Positions 1 through 12,833 of a stretch of DNA of 64,000 nucleotides are shown piece after piece. Within the stretch, counting starts at the first letter, position 1; each line of letters opens with the position of its first letter. The position numbers and the translations under genes were made by a program. This DNA is from Andrena cerasifolii. Lineage: Eukaryota; Arthropoda; Insecta; Hymenoptera; Andrenidae. The stretch is from NCBI RefSeq assembly GCF_050908995.1, contig NW_027484911.1:248001-312000 (forward strand), given 5' to 3'. The notes below the pieces were generated by a model. That model was given only the letters and a program-made list of their open reading frames with translations, had not been told where the DNA came from and did not search any database.

Positions 1-770
1 ATTAGAACCGATATTCAAAAACCGATATTGAAAAACAAGTATTGAAAAACTGATATTGAAAAACCGATATTGAAAAACCGATATTGAAAACCCGATATTG
101 AAAAACCGATATTGAAACCGATATTAAAACCGATATTGAAAAACTTATATCGAAAAACTGATATTGCAAAACCGATATTGAAAAACAAATATTGAATCCG
201 ATATTAGAACCGATATTCAAAAACCGATATTGAATCCGATATTAGAACCGATATTCAAAAACCGATATTGAAAAACAAATATTGAAAAACTGATATTGAA
301 AAACCGATATTGAAAAACCGATATTGAAAAACCGATATTGAAAAACCGATATTGAAAAACCGATATTGAAACCGATATTAGAACCGATATTGAAAAACTT
401 ATATCGAAAAACTGATATTGAAAAACCGATATTGAAAAACCGATATTGAAAAACCGATATTGAAAAACACATATTGAAAAACAAATATTGAAAAACCGAT
501 ATTGAAAAACCGATATTGAAAAACCGATATAGAAAAACCGATATTGAAAAACCGATATTGAAAAACCTATATCGAAAAACTGATATTGCAAAACCGATAT
601 TGAAAAACAAATATTGAATCCGATATCAGAACCGATATTCAAAAACCGATATTGAATCCGATATTAGAACCGATATTTAAAAACCGATATTGAAAAACAA
701 ATATTGAAAAACTGATATTGAAAAACCGATATTGAAAAACCGATATTGAAACCGATATTGCAAAACCGAT
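1..770 (+). repeat. Module repeated at about 3,411-4,165 (offset 3,410)
   Basis: Monomer order and private variants (ccgatattaaaacc, the ttcagaa unit near 627) match 3411-4165. The offset is 3,410 bp at first and 3,396 after a one-monomer difference. The start of the copy is cut by the window edge. The module lacks the ccgatatag/ccaatattg part of the usual 296-bp sentence. Confidence 0.8.
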
Positions 771-925
771 ATTGAAAAACTGATATTGCAAAACCGATAT
801 TGAAAAACCGATATTGAAACAGATATTGCAAAACCGATATTGAAAAACCGATATCGAAAAAACAATATTGAAAAACTTATATCGAAAAACTGATATTGCA
901 AAACCGATATTGAAAAACCGATATT

Positions 926-978
926 GCATCCGATATTAGCACCGATATTCAAAAACCGATATTGAATCCGATATTGAA
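926..978 (+). repeat. 'gcatcc ... tagcacc' marker module, type copy of 27
   Basis: A marker made of ttgcatcc, a ttagcacc unit, a ttcaaaaa unit and a ttgaat unit, which is a diverged connector. The g of gcatcc lies at 926, 2352, 3118, 4524, 4878, 5286, 6298, 7710, 9262, 10674, 13683, 15905, 18321, 26959, 29217, 31807, 33927, 36691, 39267, 41387, 43139, 47669, 48613, 53811, 55862, 59312 and 61364. It usually follows a ccgatatcg / acaatattg / cttatatcg / ctgatattgc string and precedes a run of canonical monomers ending in cctatatcg. A half-changed form (aaacc in place of catcc, gcacc kept) is found only at about 20374 and 22972. Confidence 0.9.
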
Positions 979-1303
979 AAACCGATATTGAAAAACCGAT
1001 ATTGAAAAACCGATATTGAAAAACCGATATTGAAAAACCTATATCGAAAAACTGATATTGCAAAACCGATATTGAAAAACACATATTGAAAAACCGATAT
1101 TGAAAAACCGATATTGAAACCGATATTAGAACCGATATTGAAAAACTTATATCGAAAAACTGATATTGAAAAACCGATGTTGAAAAACCGATATTGAAAA
1201 ACCGATATTGAAAAACACATATTGAAAAACAAATATTGAAAAACCGATATTGAAAAACCGATATTGAAAAACCGATATTGAAAAACCGATATTGAATCCG
1301 ATA

Positions 1304-1546
1304 TTAGAACCGATATTCAAAAACCGATATTGAAAAACAAGTATTGAAAAACTGATATTGAAAAACCGATATTGAAAAACCGATATTGAAAACCCGATAT
1401 TGAAAAACCGATATTGAAACCGATATTAGAACCGATATTGAAAAACTTATATCGAAAAACTGATATTGAAAAACCGATATAGAAAAACCAATATTGAAAA
1501 ACTTATATCGAAAAACTGATATTGCAAAACCGATATTGAAAAACAA
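1304..1546 (+). repeat. 296-bp 'caagtattg' sentence, type copy of at least 19
   Basis: Monomer order: caagtattg, ctgatattg, two ccgatattg, a unit with spacer aaaac before ccgatattg, ccgatattgaaa, ccgatattagaa, ccgatattg, cttatatcg, ctgatattg, ccgatatag, ccaatattg, cttatatcg, ctgatattgc, ccgatattg, caaatattg, then the connector pair. Copies whose - strand translation is identical over 243 bp start at 1304, 6676, 9640, 12817, 17315, 18587, 23225, 27211, 29455, 30801, 34039, 35051, 36915, 38261, 41499, 43377, 44669, 47069 and 62734. Near copies with one or two changes start at about 52847, 54035, 58348, 59536 and 61602; a copy near 25980 has one ttca change. The next sentence commonly starts 296 bp later. 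It is the most conserved long word in the array. Confidence 0.92.
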
Positions 1547-3109
1547 ATATTGAATCCGATATTAGAACCGATATTCAAAAACCGATATTGAATCCGATAT
1601 TAGAACCGATATTCAAAAACCGATATTGAAAAACAAATATTGAAAAACTGATATTGAAAAACCGATATTGAAAAACCGATATTGAAAAACCGATATTGAA
1701 AAACCGATATTGAAAAACCGATATTGAAAAACCGATATTGAAAAACCGATATTGAAACCGATATTAGAACCGATATTGAAAAACTTATATCGAAAAACTG
1801 ATATTGAAAAACCGATGTTGAAAAACCGATATTGAAAAACCGATATTGAAAAACACATATTGAAAAACAAATATTGAAAAACCGATATTGAAAAACCGAT
1901 ATTGAAAAACCGATATTGAAAAACCGATATTGAAAAACCGATATTGAAAAACCGATATTGAAAAACCTATATCGAAAAACTGATATTGCAAAACCGATAT
2001 TGAAAAACAAATATTGAATCCGATATTAGAACCGATATTCAAAAACCGATATTGAATCCGATATTAGAACCGATATTTAAAAACCGATATTGAAAAACAA
2101 ATATTGAAAAACTGATATTGAAAAACCGATATTGAAAAACCGATATTGAAAAACCGATATTGAAACCGATATTAGAACCGATATTGAAAAACTTATATCG
2201 AAAAACTGATATTGCAAAACCGATATTGAAAAACCGATATTGAAACAGATATTGCAAAACCGATATTGAAAAACCGATATCGAAAAAACAATATTGAAAA
2301 ACTTATATCGAAAAACTGATATTGCAAAACCGATATTGAAAAACCGATATTGCATCCGATATTAGCACCGATATTCAAAAACCGATATTGAATCCGATAT
2401 TGAAAAACCGATATTGAAAAACCGATATTGAAAAACCGATATTGAAAAACCTATATCGAAAAACTGATATTGCAAAACCGATATTGAAAAACAAATATTG
2501 AATCCGATATTAGAACCGATATTCAAAAACCGATATTGAATCCGATATTAGAACCGATATTCAAAAACCGATATTGAAAAACAAGTATTGAAAAACTGAT
2601 ATTGAAAAACCGATATTGAAAAACCGATATTGAAAACCCGATATTGAAAAACCGATATTGAAACCGATATTGAAAAACCGATATTGAAAAACCGATATTG
2701 AAACCGATATTAGAACCGATATTGAAAAACTTATATCGAAAAACTGATATTGCAAAACCGATATTGAAAAACAAATATTGAATCCGACATTAGAACCGAT
2801 ATTCAAAAACCGATATTGAATCCGATATTAGAACCGATATTCAAAAACCGATATTGAAAAACAAATATTGAAAAACTGATATTGAAAAACCGATATTGAA
2901 AAACCGATATTGAAAAACCGATATTGAAAAACCGATATTGAAACCGATATTAGAACCGGTATTGAAAAACTTATATCGAAAAACTGATATTGAAAAACCG
3001 ATATTGAAAAACCGATATTGAAAAACCGATATTGAAAAACCGATATCGAAAAAACAATATTGAAAAACTTATATCGAAAAACTGATATTGCAAAACCGAT
3101 ATTGAAAAA

Positions 3110-4330
3110 CCGCTATTGCATCCGATATTAGCACCGATATTCAAAAACCGATATTGAATCCGATATTGAAAAACCGATATTGAAAAACCGATATTGAAAA
3201 ACCGATATTGAAAAACCGATATTGAAAAACCGATATTGAAAAACCGATATTGAAAAACCGATATTGAAAAACCGATATTGAAAAACCGATATTGAAAAAC
3301 CGATATTGAAAAACCTATATCGAAAAACTGATATTGCAAAACCGATATTGAAAAACAAATATTGAATCCGATATTAGAACCGATATTCAAAAACCGATAT
3401 TGAATCCGATATTAGAACCGATATTCAAAAACCGATATTGAAAAACAAGTATTGAAAAACTGATATTGAAAAACCGATATTGAAAAACCGATATTGAAAA
3501 CCCGATATTGAAAAACCGATATTGAAACCGATATTAAAACCGATATTGAAAAACTTATATCGAAAAACTGATATTGCAAAACCGATATTGAAAAACAAAT
3601 ATTGAATCCGATATTAGAACCGATATTCAAAAACCGATATTGAATCCGATATTAGAACCGATATTCAAAAACCGATATTGAAAAACAAATATTGAAAAAC
3701 TGATATTGAAAAACCGATATTGAAAAACCGATATTGAAAAACCGATATTGAAAAACCGATATTGAAACCGATATTAGAACCGATATTGAAAAACTTATAT
3801 CGAAAAACTGATATTGAAAAACCGATATTGAAAAACCGATATTGAAAAACCGATATTGAAAAACACATATTGAAAAACAAATATTGAAAAACCGATATTG
3901 AAAAACCGATATTGAAAAACCGATATTGAAAAACCGATATTGAAAAACCGATATTGAAAAACCTATATCGAAAAACTGATATTGCAAAACCGATATTGAA
4001 AAACAAATATTGAATCCGATATCAGAACCGATATTCAAAAACCGATATTGAATCCGATATTAGAACCGATATTTAAAAACCGATATTGAAAAACAAATAT
4101 TGAAAAACTGATATTGAAAAACCGATATTGAAAAACCGATATTGAAACCGATATTGCAAAACCGATATTGAAAAACCGATATTGAAAAACCGATATTGAA
4201 TCCGATATTAGAACCGATATTCAAAAACCGATATTGAAAAACAAGTATTGAAAAACTGATATTGAAAAACCGATATTGAAAAACCGATATTGAAAACCCG
4301 ATATTGAAAAACCGATATTGAAAAACCGAT
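3110..4330 (+). repeat. Segment duplicated at about 13,675-14,840 (offset about 10,509)
   Basis: Sentences starting at 3412, 3652 and 4208 reappear at 13921, 14161 and 14717, all offset 10,509. Upstream, the gcatcc markers are 10,565 apart because this copy has four more canonical monomers (56 bp) in the run after 3160. Just upstream, ttagaaccggtattg is found near 2956, 5099 and 13496, linking three places. The right-hand partner has since gained changes such as gaaaatccg (14807) and cggaaaactg (14868). Confidence 0.82.
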
Positions 4331-4919
4331 ATTGAAACCGATATTAGAACCGATATTGAAAAACTTATATCGAAAAACTGATATTGCAAAACCGATATTG
4401 AAAAACCGATATTGAAACAGATATTGCAAAACCGATATTGAAAAACCGATATCGAAAAAACAATATTGAAAAACTTATATCGAAAAACTGATATTGCAAA
4501 ACCGATATTGAAAAACCGATATTGCATCCGATATTAGCACCGATATTCAAAAACCGATATTGAATCCGATATTGAAAAACCGATATTGAAAAACCGATAT
4601 TGAAAAACCGATATTGAAAAACCGATATTGAAAAACCTATATCGAAAAACTGATATTGCAAAACCGATATTGAAAAACACATATTGAAAAACCGATATTG
4701 AAAAACCGATATTGAAACCGATATTAGAACCGATATTGAAAAACTTATATCGAAAAACTGATATTGAAAAACCGATGTTGAAAAACCGATATTGAAAAAC
4801 CGATATTGAAAAACACATATTGAAAAACAAATATTGAAAAACCGATATTGAAAAACCGATATTGAAAAACCGATATTGCATCCGATATTAGCACCGATAT
4901 TCAAAAACCGATATTGAAT

Positions 4920-5082
4920 CCGATATTGAAAAACCGATATTGAAAAACCGATATTGAAAAACCGATATTGAAAAACCGATATTGAAAAACCGATATTGAA
5001 AAACCGATATTGAAAAACCGATATTGAAAAACCGATATTGAAAAACCGATATTGAAAAACCGATATTGAAAAACCGATATTG
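4920..5082 (+). repeat. Longest noticed run of pure canonical 14-bp monomers
   Basis: Twelve consecutive ccgatattg cores lie exactly 14 bp apart (4920, 4934, and so on to 5074), before a 12-bp unit at 5086 breaks the register. A run of eleven lies at 3160-3308. Elsewhere canonical runs are usually two to nine units. Run length is the most variable property between otherwise identical modules, changing in whole 14-bp steps, so these runs are where unit gain and loss happens most. They are the best reference for the ancestral monomer. Confidence 0.9.
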
Positions 5083-5605
5083 AAACCGATATTAGAACCG
5101 GTATTGAAAAACTTATATCGAAAAACTGATATTGAAAAACCGATATTGAAAAACCGATATTGAAAAACCGATATTGAAACCGATATTGCAAAACCGATAT
5201 TGAAAAACCGATATCGAAAAAACAATATTGAAAAACTTATATCGAAAAACTGATATTGCAAAACCGATATTGAAAAACCGATATTGCATCCGATATTAGC
5301 ACCGATATTCAAAAACCGATATTGAATCCGATATTGAAAAACCGATATTGAAAAACCGATATTGAAAAACCGATATTGAAAAACCGATATTGAAAAACCG
5401 ATATTGAAAAACCGATATTGAAAAACCGATATTGAAAAACCGATATTGAAAAACCTATATCGAAAAACTGATATTGCAAAACCGATATTGAAAAACAAAT
5501 ATTGAATCCGATATTAGAACCGATATTCAAAAACCGATATTGAATCCGATATTAGAACCGATATTCAAAAACCGATATTGAAAAACAAGTATTGAAAAAC
5601 TGATA

Positions 5606-8143
5606 TTGAAAAACCGATATTGAAAAACCGATATTGAAAACCCGATATTGAAAAACCGATATTGAAACCGATATTAAAACCGATATTGAAAAACTTATAT
5701 CAAAAAACTGATATTGCAAAACCGATATTGAAAAACAAATATTGAATCCGATATTAGAACCGATATTCAAAAACCGATATTGAATCCGATATTGAAAAAC
5801 AAATATTGAAAAACTGATATTGAAAAACCGATATTGAAAAACCGATATTGAAAAACCGATATTGAAAAACCGATATTGAAAAACCGATATTGAAACCGAT
5901 ATTGAAAAACCGATATTGAAACCGATATTGCAAAACCGATATTGAAAAACCGATATTGAAAAACCGATATTGAATCCGATATTAGAACCGATATTCAAAA
6001 ACCGATATTGAAAAACAAGTATTGAAAAACTGATATTGAAAAACCGATATTGAAAAACCGATATTGAAAACCCGATATTGAAAAACCGATATTGAAAAAC
6101 CGATATTGAAACCGATATTAGAACCGATATTGAAAAACTTATATCGAAAAACTGATATTGCAAAACCGATATTGAAAAACCGATATTGAAACAGATATTG
6201 CAAAACCGATATTGAAAAACCGATATCGAAAAAACAATATTGAAAAACTTATATCGAAAAACTGATATTGCAAAACCGATATTGAAAAACCGATATTGCA
6301 TCCGATATTAGCACCGATATTCAAAAACCGATATTGAATCCGATATTGAAAAACCGATATTGAAAAACCGATATTGAAAAACCGATATTGAAAAACCGAT
6401 ATTGAAAAACCTATATCGAAAAACTGATATTGCAAAACCGATATTGAAAAACACATATTGAAAAACCGATATTGAAAAACCGATATTGAAACCGATATTA
6501 GAACCGATATTGAAAAACTTATATCGAAAAACTGATATTGAAAAACCGATGTTGAAAAACCGATATTGAAAAACCGATATTGAAAAACACATATTGAAAA
6601 ACAAATATTGAAAAACCGATATTGAAAAACCGATATTGAAAAACCGATATTGAAAAACCGATATTGAATCCGATATTAGAACCGATATTCAAAAACCGAT
6701 ATTGAAAAACAAGTATTGAAAAACTGATATTGAAAAACCGATATTGAAAAACCGATATTGAAAACCCGATATTGAAAAACCGATATTGAAACCGATATTA
6801 GAACCGATATTGAAAAACTTATATCGAAAAACTGATATTGAAAAACCGATATAGAAAAACCAATATTGAAAAACTTATATCGAAAAACTGATATTGCAAA
6901 ACCGATATTGAAAAACAAATATTGAATCCGATATTAGAACCGATATTCAAAAACCGATATTGAATCCGATATTAGAACCGATATTCAAAAACCGATATTG
7001 AAAAACAAATATTGAAAAACTGATATTGAAAAACCGATATTGAAAAACCGATATTGAAAAACCGATATTGAAAAACCGATATTGAAAAACCGATATTGAA
7101 AAACCGATATTGAAAAACCGATATTGAAACCGATATTAGAACCGATATTGAAAAACTTATATCGAAAAACTGATATTGAAAAACCGATGTTGAAAAACCG
7201 ATATTGAAAAACCGATATTGAAAAACACATATTGAAAAACAAATATTGAAAAACCGATATTGAAAAACCGATATTGAAAAACCGATATTGAAAAACCGAT
7301 ATTGAAAAACCGATATTGAAAAACCTATATCGAAAAACTGATATTGCAAAACCGATATTGAAAAACAAATATTGAATCCGATATTAGAACCGATATTCAA
7401 AAACCGATATTGAATCCGATATTAGAACCGATATTTAAAAACCGATATTGAAAAACAAATATTGAAAAACTGATATTGAAAAACCGATATTGAAAAACCG
7501 ATATTGAAAAACCGATATTGAAACCGATATTAGAACCGATATTGAAAAACTTATATCGAAAAACTGATATTGCAAAACCGATATTGAAAAACCGATATTG
7601 AAACAGATATTGCAAAACCGATATTGAAAAACCGATATCGAAAAAACAATATTGAAAAACTTATATCGAAAAACTGATATTGCAAAACCGATATTGAAAA
7701 ACCGATATTGCATCCGATATTAGCACCGATATTCAAAAACCGATATTGAATCCGATATTGAAAAACCGATATTGAAAAACCGATATTGAAAAACCGATAT
7801 TGAAAAACCGGTATTGAAAAACCTATATCGAAAAACTGATATTGCAAAACCGATATTGAAAAACAAATATTGAATCCGATATTAGAACCGATATTCAAAA
7901 ACCGATATTGAATCCGATATTAGAACCGATATTCAAAAACCGATATTGAAAAACAAGTATTGAAAAACTGATATTGAAAAACCGATATTGAAAAACCGAT
8001 ATTGAAAACCCGATATTGAAAAACCGATATTGAAACCGATATTAAAACCGATATTGAAAAACCGATATTGAAAAACAAATATTGAAAAACTGATATCGAA
8101 AAACCGATATTGAAAAACCGATATTGAAAAACCGATATTGAAA
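5606..8143 (+). repeat. 2,964-bp tandem duplication, left copy
   Basis: The sequence matches 8570-11107 at a constant 2,964-bp offset over about 2.54 kb. Shared private variants include tatcaaaaaactg (5700 and 8664), where the usual cttatatcg has lost its G, and ccggtattg (about 7807 and 10771). I noticed no substitutions inside the matched span. The left limit is where ctgatattg here faces ccgatgttg in the partner; the right limit is where a ttagaa unit here faces an extra canonical monomer. This is one of the youngest-looking duplications in the window. Confidence 0.9.
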
Positions 8144-8569
8144 CCGATATTAGAACCGATATTGAAAAACTTATATCGAAAAACTGATATTGAAAAACCG
8201 ATGTTGAAAAACCGATATTGAAAAACCGATATTGAAAAACACATATTGAAAAACAAATATTGAAAAACCGATATTGAAAAACCGATATTGAAAAACCGAT
8301 ATTGAAAAACCGATATTGAATCCGATATTAGAACCGATATTGAAAAACCGATATTGAAAAACAAATATTGAAAAACTGATATCGAAAAACCGATATTGAA
8401 AAACCGATATTGAAAAACCGATATTGAAACCGATATTAGAACCGATATTGAAAAACTTATATCGAAAAACTGATATTGAAAAACCGATATTGAAAAACCG
8501 ATATTGAAACCGATATTAGAACCGATATTGAAAAACTTATATCGAAAAACTGATATTGAAAAACCGATG

Positions 8570-11107
8570 TTGAAAAACCGATATTGAAAAACCGATATTG
8601 AAAACCCGATATTGAAAAACCGATATTGAAACCGATATTAAAACCGATATTGAAAAACTTATATCAAAAAACTGATATTGCAAAACCGATATTGAAAAAC
8701 AAATATTGAATCCGATATTAGAACCGATATTCAAAAACCGATATTGAATCCGATATTGAAAAACAAATATTGAAAAACTGATATTGAAAAACCGATATTG
8801 AAAAACCGATATTGAAAAACCGATATTGAAAAACCGATATTGAAAAACCGATATTGAAACCGATATTGAAAAACCGATATTGAAACCGATATTGCAAAAC
8901 CGATATTGAAAAACCGATATTGAAAAACCGATATTGAATCCGATATTAGAACCGATATTCAAAAACCGATATTGAAAAACAAGTATTGAAAAACTGATAT
9001 TGAAAAACCGATATTGAAAAACCGATATTGAAAACCCGATATTGAAAAACCGATATTGAAAAACCGATATTGAAACCGATATTAGAACCGATATTGAAAA
9101 ACTTATATCGAAAAACTGATATTGCAAAACCGATATTGAAAAACCGATATTGAAACAGATATTGCAAAACCGATATTGAAAAACCGATATCGAAAAAACA
9201 ATATTGAAAAACTTATATCGAAAAACTGATATTGCAAAACCGATATTGAAAAACCGATATTGCATCCGATATTAGCACCGATATTCAAAAACCGATATTG
9301 AATCCGATATTGAAAAACCGATATTGAAAAACCGATATTGAAAAACCGATATTGAAAAACCGATATTGAAAAACCTATATCGAAAAACTGATATTGCAAA
9401 ACCGATATTGAAAAACACATATTGAAAAACCGATATTGAAAAACCGATATTGAAACCGATATTAGAACCGATATTGAAAAACTTATATCGAAAAACTGAT
9501 ATTGAAAAACCGATGTTGAAAAACCGATATTGAAAAACCGATATTGAAAAACACATATTGAAAAACAAATATTGAAAAACCGATATTGAAAAACCGATAT
9601 TGAAAAACCGATATTGAAAAACCGATATTGAATCCGATATTAGAACCGATATTCAAAAACCGATATTGAAAAACAAGTATTGAAAAACTGATATTGAAAA
9701 ACCGATATTGAAAAACCGATATTGAAAACCCGATATTGAAAAACCGATATTGAAACCGATATTAGAACCGATATTGAAAAACTTATATCGAAAAACTGAT
9801 ATTGAAAAACCGATATAGAAAAACCAATATTGAAAAACTTATATCGAAAAACTGATATTGCAAAACCGATATTGAAAAACAAATATTGAATCCGATATTA
9901 GAACCGATATTCAAAAACCGATATTGAATCCGATATTAGAACCGATATTCAAAAACCGATATTGAAAAACAAATATTGAAAAACTGATATTGAAAAACCG
10001 ATATTGAAAAACCGATATTGAAAAACCGATATTGAAAAACCGATATTGAAAAACCGATATTGAAAAACCGATATTGAAAAACCGATATTGAAACCGATAT
10101 TAGAACCGATATTGAAAAACTTATATCGAAAAACTGATATTGAAAAACCGATGTTGAAAAACCGATATTGAAAAACCGATATTGAAAAACACATATTGAA
10201 AAACAAATATTGAAAAACCGATATTGAAAAACCGATATTGAAAAACCGATATTGAAAAACCGATATTGAAAAACCGATATTGAAAAACCTATATCGAAAA
10301 ACTGATATTGCAAAACCGATATTGAAAAACAAATATTGAATCCGATATTAGAACCGATATTCAAAAACCGATATTGAATCCGATATTAGAACCGATATTT
10401 AAAAACCGATATTGAAAAACAAATATTGAAAAACTGATATTGAAAAACCGATATTGAAAAACCGATATTGAAAAACCGATATTGAAACCGATATTAGAAC
10501 CGATATTGAAAAACTTATATCGAAAAACTGATATTGCAAAACCGATATTGAAAAACCGATATTGAAACAGATATTGCAAAACCGATATTGAAAAACCGAT
10601 ATCGAAAAAACAATATTGAAAAACTTATATCGAAAAACTGATATTGCAAAACCGATATTGAAAAACCGATATTGCATCCGATATTAGCACCGATATTCAA
10701 AAACCGATATTGAATCCGATATTGAAAAACCGATATTGAAAAACCGATATTGAAAAACCGATATTGAAAAACCGGTATTGAAAAACCTATATCGAAAAAC
10801 TGATATTGCAAAACCGATATTGAAAAACAAATATTGAATCCGATATTAGAACCGATATTCAAAAACCGATATTGAATCCGATATTAGAACCGATATTCAA
10901 AAACCGATATTGAAAAACAAGTATTGAAAAACTGATATTGAAAAACCGATATTGAAAAACCGATATTGAAAACCCGATATTGAAAAACCGATATTGAAAC
11001 CGATATTAAAACCGATATTGAAAAACCGATATTGAAAAACAAATATTGAAAAACTGATATCGAAAAACCGATATTGAAAAACCGATATTGAAAAACCGAT
11101 ATTGAAA
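8570..11107 (+). repeat. 2,964-bp tandem duplication, right copy
   Basis: Partner of 5606-8143. Between the copies (8144-8569) is a 426-bp stretch of ttagaa, cttatatcg and ccgatgttg sentences that includes an incomplete doubling near 8430-8575. After 11107 this copy continues into a different module with two ttgaaa 12-bp units in a row. Confidence 0.9.
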
Positions 11108-11219
11108 AACCGATATTGAAACCGATATTGAAACCGATATTGAAAAACTTATATCGAAAAACTGATATTGAAAAACAAATATTGAATCCGATATTAGAAC
11201 CGATATTCAAAAACCGATA

Positions 11220-12240
11220 TTGAATCCGATATTAGAACCGATATTCAAAAACCGATATTGAAAAACAAGTATTGAAAAACTGATATTGAAAAACCGATAT
11301 TGAAAAACCGATATTGAAAACCCGATATTGAAAAACCGATATTGAAACCGATATTAAAACCGATATTGAAAAACTTATATCGAAAAACTGATATTGAAAA
11401 ACCGATATTGAAAAACCGATATTGAAACCGATATTGCAAAACCGATATTGAAAAACCAATATTGAAAAACTTATATCGAAAAACTGATATTGCAAAACCG
11501 ATATTGAAAAACCGATATTGAAAAACCGATATTGAAAAACCGATATTGAAAAACAAATATTGAAAAACTGATATCGAAAAACCGATATTGAAAAACCGAT
11601 ATTGAAAAACCGATATTGAAAAACCGATATTGAAACCGATATTGAAACCGATATTGAAAAACTTATATCGAAAAACTGATATTGAAAAACTTATATCGAA
11701 AAACTGATATTGCAAAACCGATATTGAAAAACCGATATTGAAAAACCGATATTGAAAAACCGATATTGAAAAACCGATATTGAAAAACAAATATTGAAAA
11801 ACTGATATCGAAAAACTGATATTGAAAAACCGATATTTAAAAACCGATATTGAAACCGATATTCAAAAACCGATATTCAAAAACCGATATTGAAAAACTG
11901 ATATTGCAAAACCGATATTCAAAAACCTATATTGAAACCGATATTAGAACCGATATTCAAAAACCGATATTCAAAAACCGATATTGAAAACCAAATATTG
12001 AAAAACTGATATCGAAAAATTGATATTGAAAAACCGATATTGAAAAACCGATATTGAAAAACAAATATTGAAAAACCGATATTGAAAAACCGATATTGAA
12101 TCCGATATTAGAACCGATATTGAAAAACCGATATTGAAAAACAAATATTGAAAAACTGATATCGAAAAACTGATATTAAAAAACCGATATTGAAAAACCG
12201 ATATTGAAAAACCGATATTGAAAAACACATATTGAAAAAC
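11220..12240 (+). repeat. Module shared with 32.05, 39.5 and 48.85 kb
   Basis: The order of monomers from about 11232 matches 32059 (offset 20,827), 39519 and, from 11245, 48850. It includes paired ttgaaa 12-bp units, a doubled cttatatcg/ctgatattg, and a string of ttcaaaaa units. A partial version is at 56357. Differences are few: ccgacattg at 32164 and 39624 is absent here, and ttagaaacg near 32775 and 40235 reads ttagaaccg here. The 20.8-kb distance shows that modules have moved over long ranges inside the array. Confidence 0.85.
11825..12030 (+). repeat. ttca-rich string, copy 1
   Basis: A cluster of ccgatattcaaaaa units with a ccgatatttaaaaa unit at its left end, a cctatattg unit in the middle, and aaaaccaaatattg followed by a gatatcg and an attgatattg unit at its right end. 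Outside connectors, the ttca variant is rare. Other copies: 16305-16530, about 32655-32850, 40115-40310, 51490-51690 and 56995-57190, with split halves at 49435-49500 and 49785-49855. Confidence 0.85.
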
Positions 12241-12359
12241 AAATATTGAAAAACCGATATTGAAAAACCGATATTGAAAAACCGATATTGAAAAACCGAT
12301 ATTGAAAAACCGATATTGAAAAACCTATATCGAAAAACTGATATTGCAAAACCGATATT

Positions 12360-12833
12360 GAATCCGATATTAGAACCGATATTCAAAAACCGATATTGAA
12401 TCCGATATTAGAACCGATATTCAAAAACCGATATTGAAAAACCGATATTGAAAAACCGATATTGAAAAACCGATATTGAAAAACCGATATTGAAAAACAA
12501 ATATTGAAAACTGATATCGAAAAACTGATATTGAAAAACCGATATTGAAAAACCGATATTGAAACCGATATTCAAAAGCCGATATTGAAAAACCGATATT
12601 GGAGAACAAATGTTGAAAAACTGATATCGAAAAACTGATATTGAAAGCCCGATATTGAAAAACCGATATTGAAACCGATATTGAAAAACAAATATTGAAA
12701 AACTGATATCGAAAAACTGATATTGAAAAACCGATATTGAAAAACCGATATTGAAACCGATATTGCAAAACCGATATTGAAAAACCGATATTGAAAAACC
12801 GATATTGAATCCGATATTAGAACCGATATTCAA
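12360..12833 (+). repeat. ggagaacaaatgttg module, copy 1 (marker at 12601)
   Basis: The unit gagaacaaatgttg differs from the consensus monomer at several sites and occurs only ten times. This copy has ttcaaaagccg upstream and aaagcccg downstream, the same subtype as copies at 50385, 52239 and 57740. It has a private one-base deletion (attgaaaactgatatcg near 12507) which shifts the 14-bp register by one. Confidence 0.88.

Larger units (their letters stand above)
780..2430 (+). repeat. Segment duplicated at about 6,150-7,800 (offset 5,372)
   Basis: Landmarks match at a constant 5,372-bp offset: gaaacagatattgc near 817 and 6190, gcatcc at 926 and 6298, the caagtattg sentence at 1304 and 6676, and the following sentence at 1600 and 6972. 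Near 2440 this copy has one canonical monomer fewer than its partner, which also carries ccggtattg near 7807. The gaaacagatattgc unit is confined to the first 11 kb (about 817, 2241, 4415, 6190, 7600, 9152, 10564), marking a locally amplified lineage. Confidence 0.85.
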
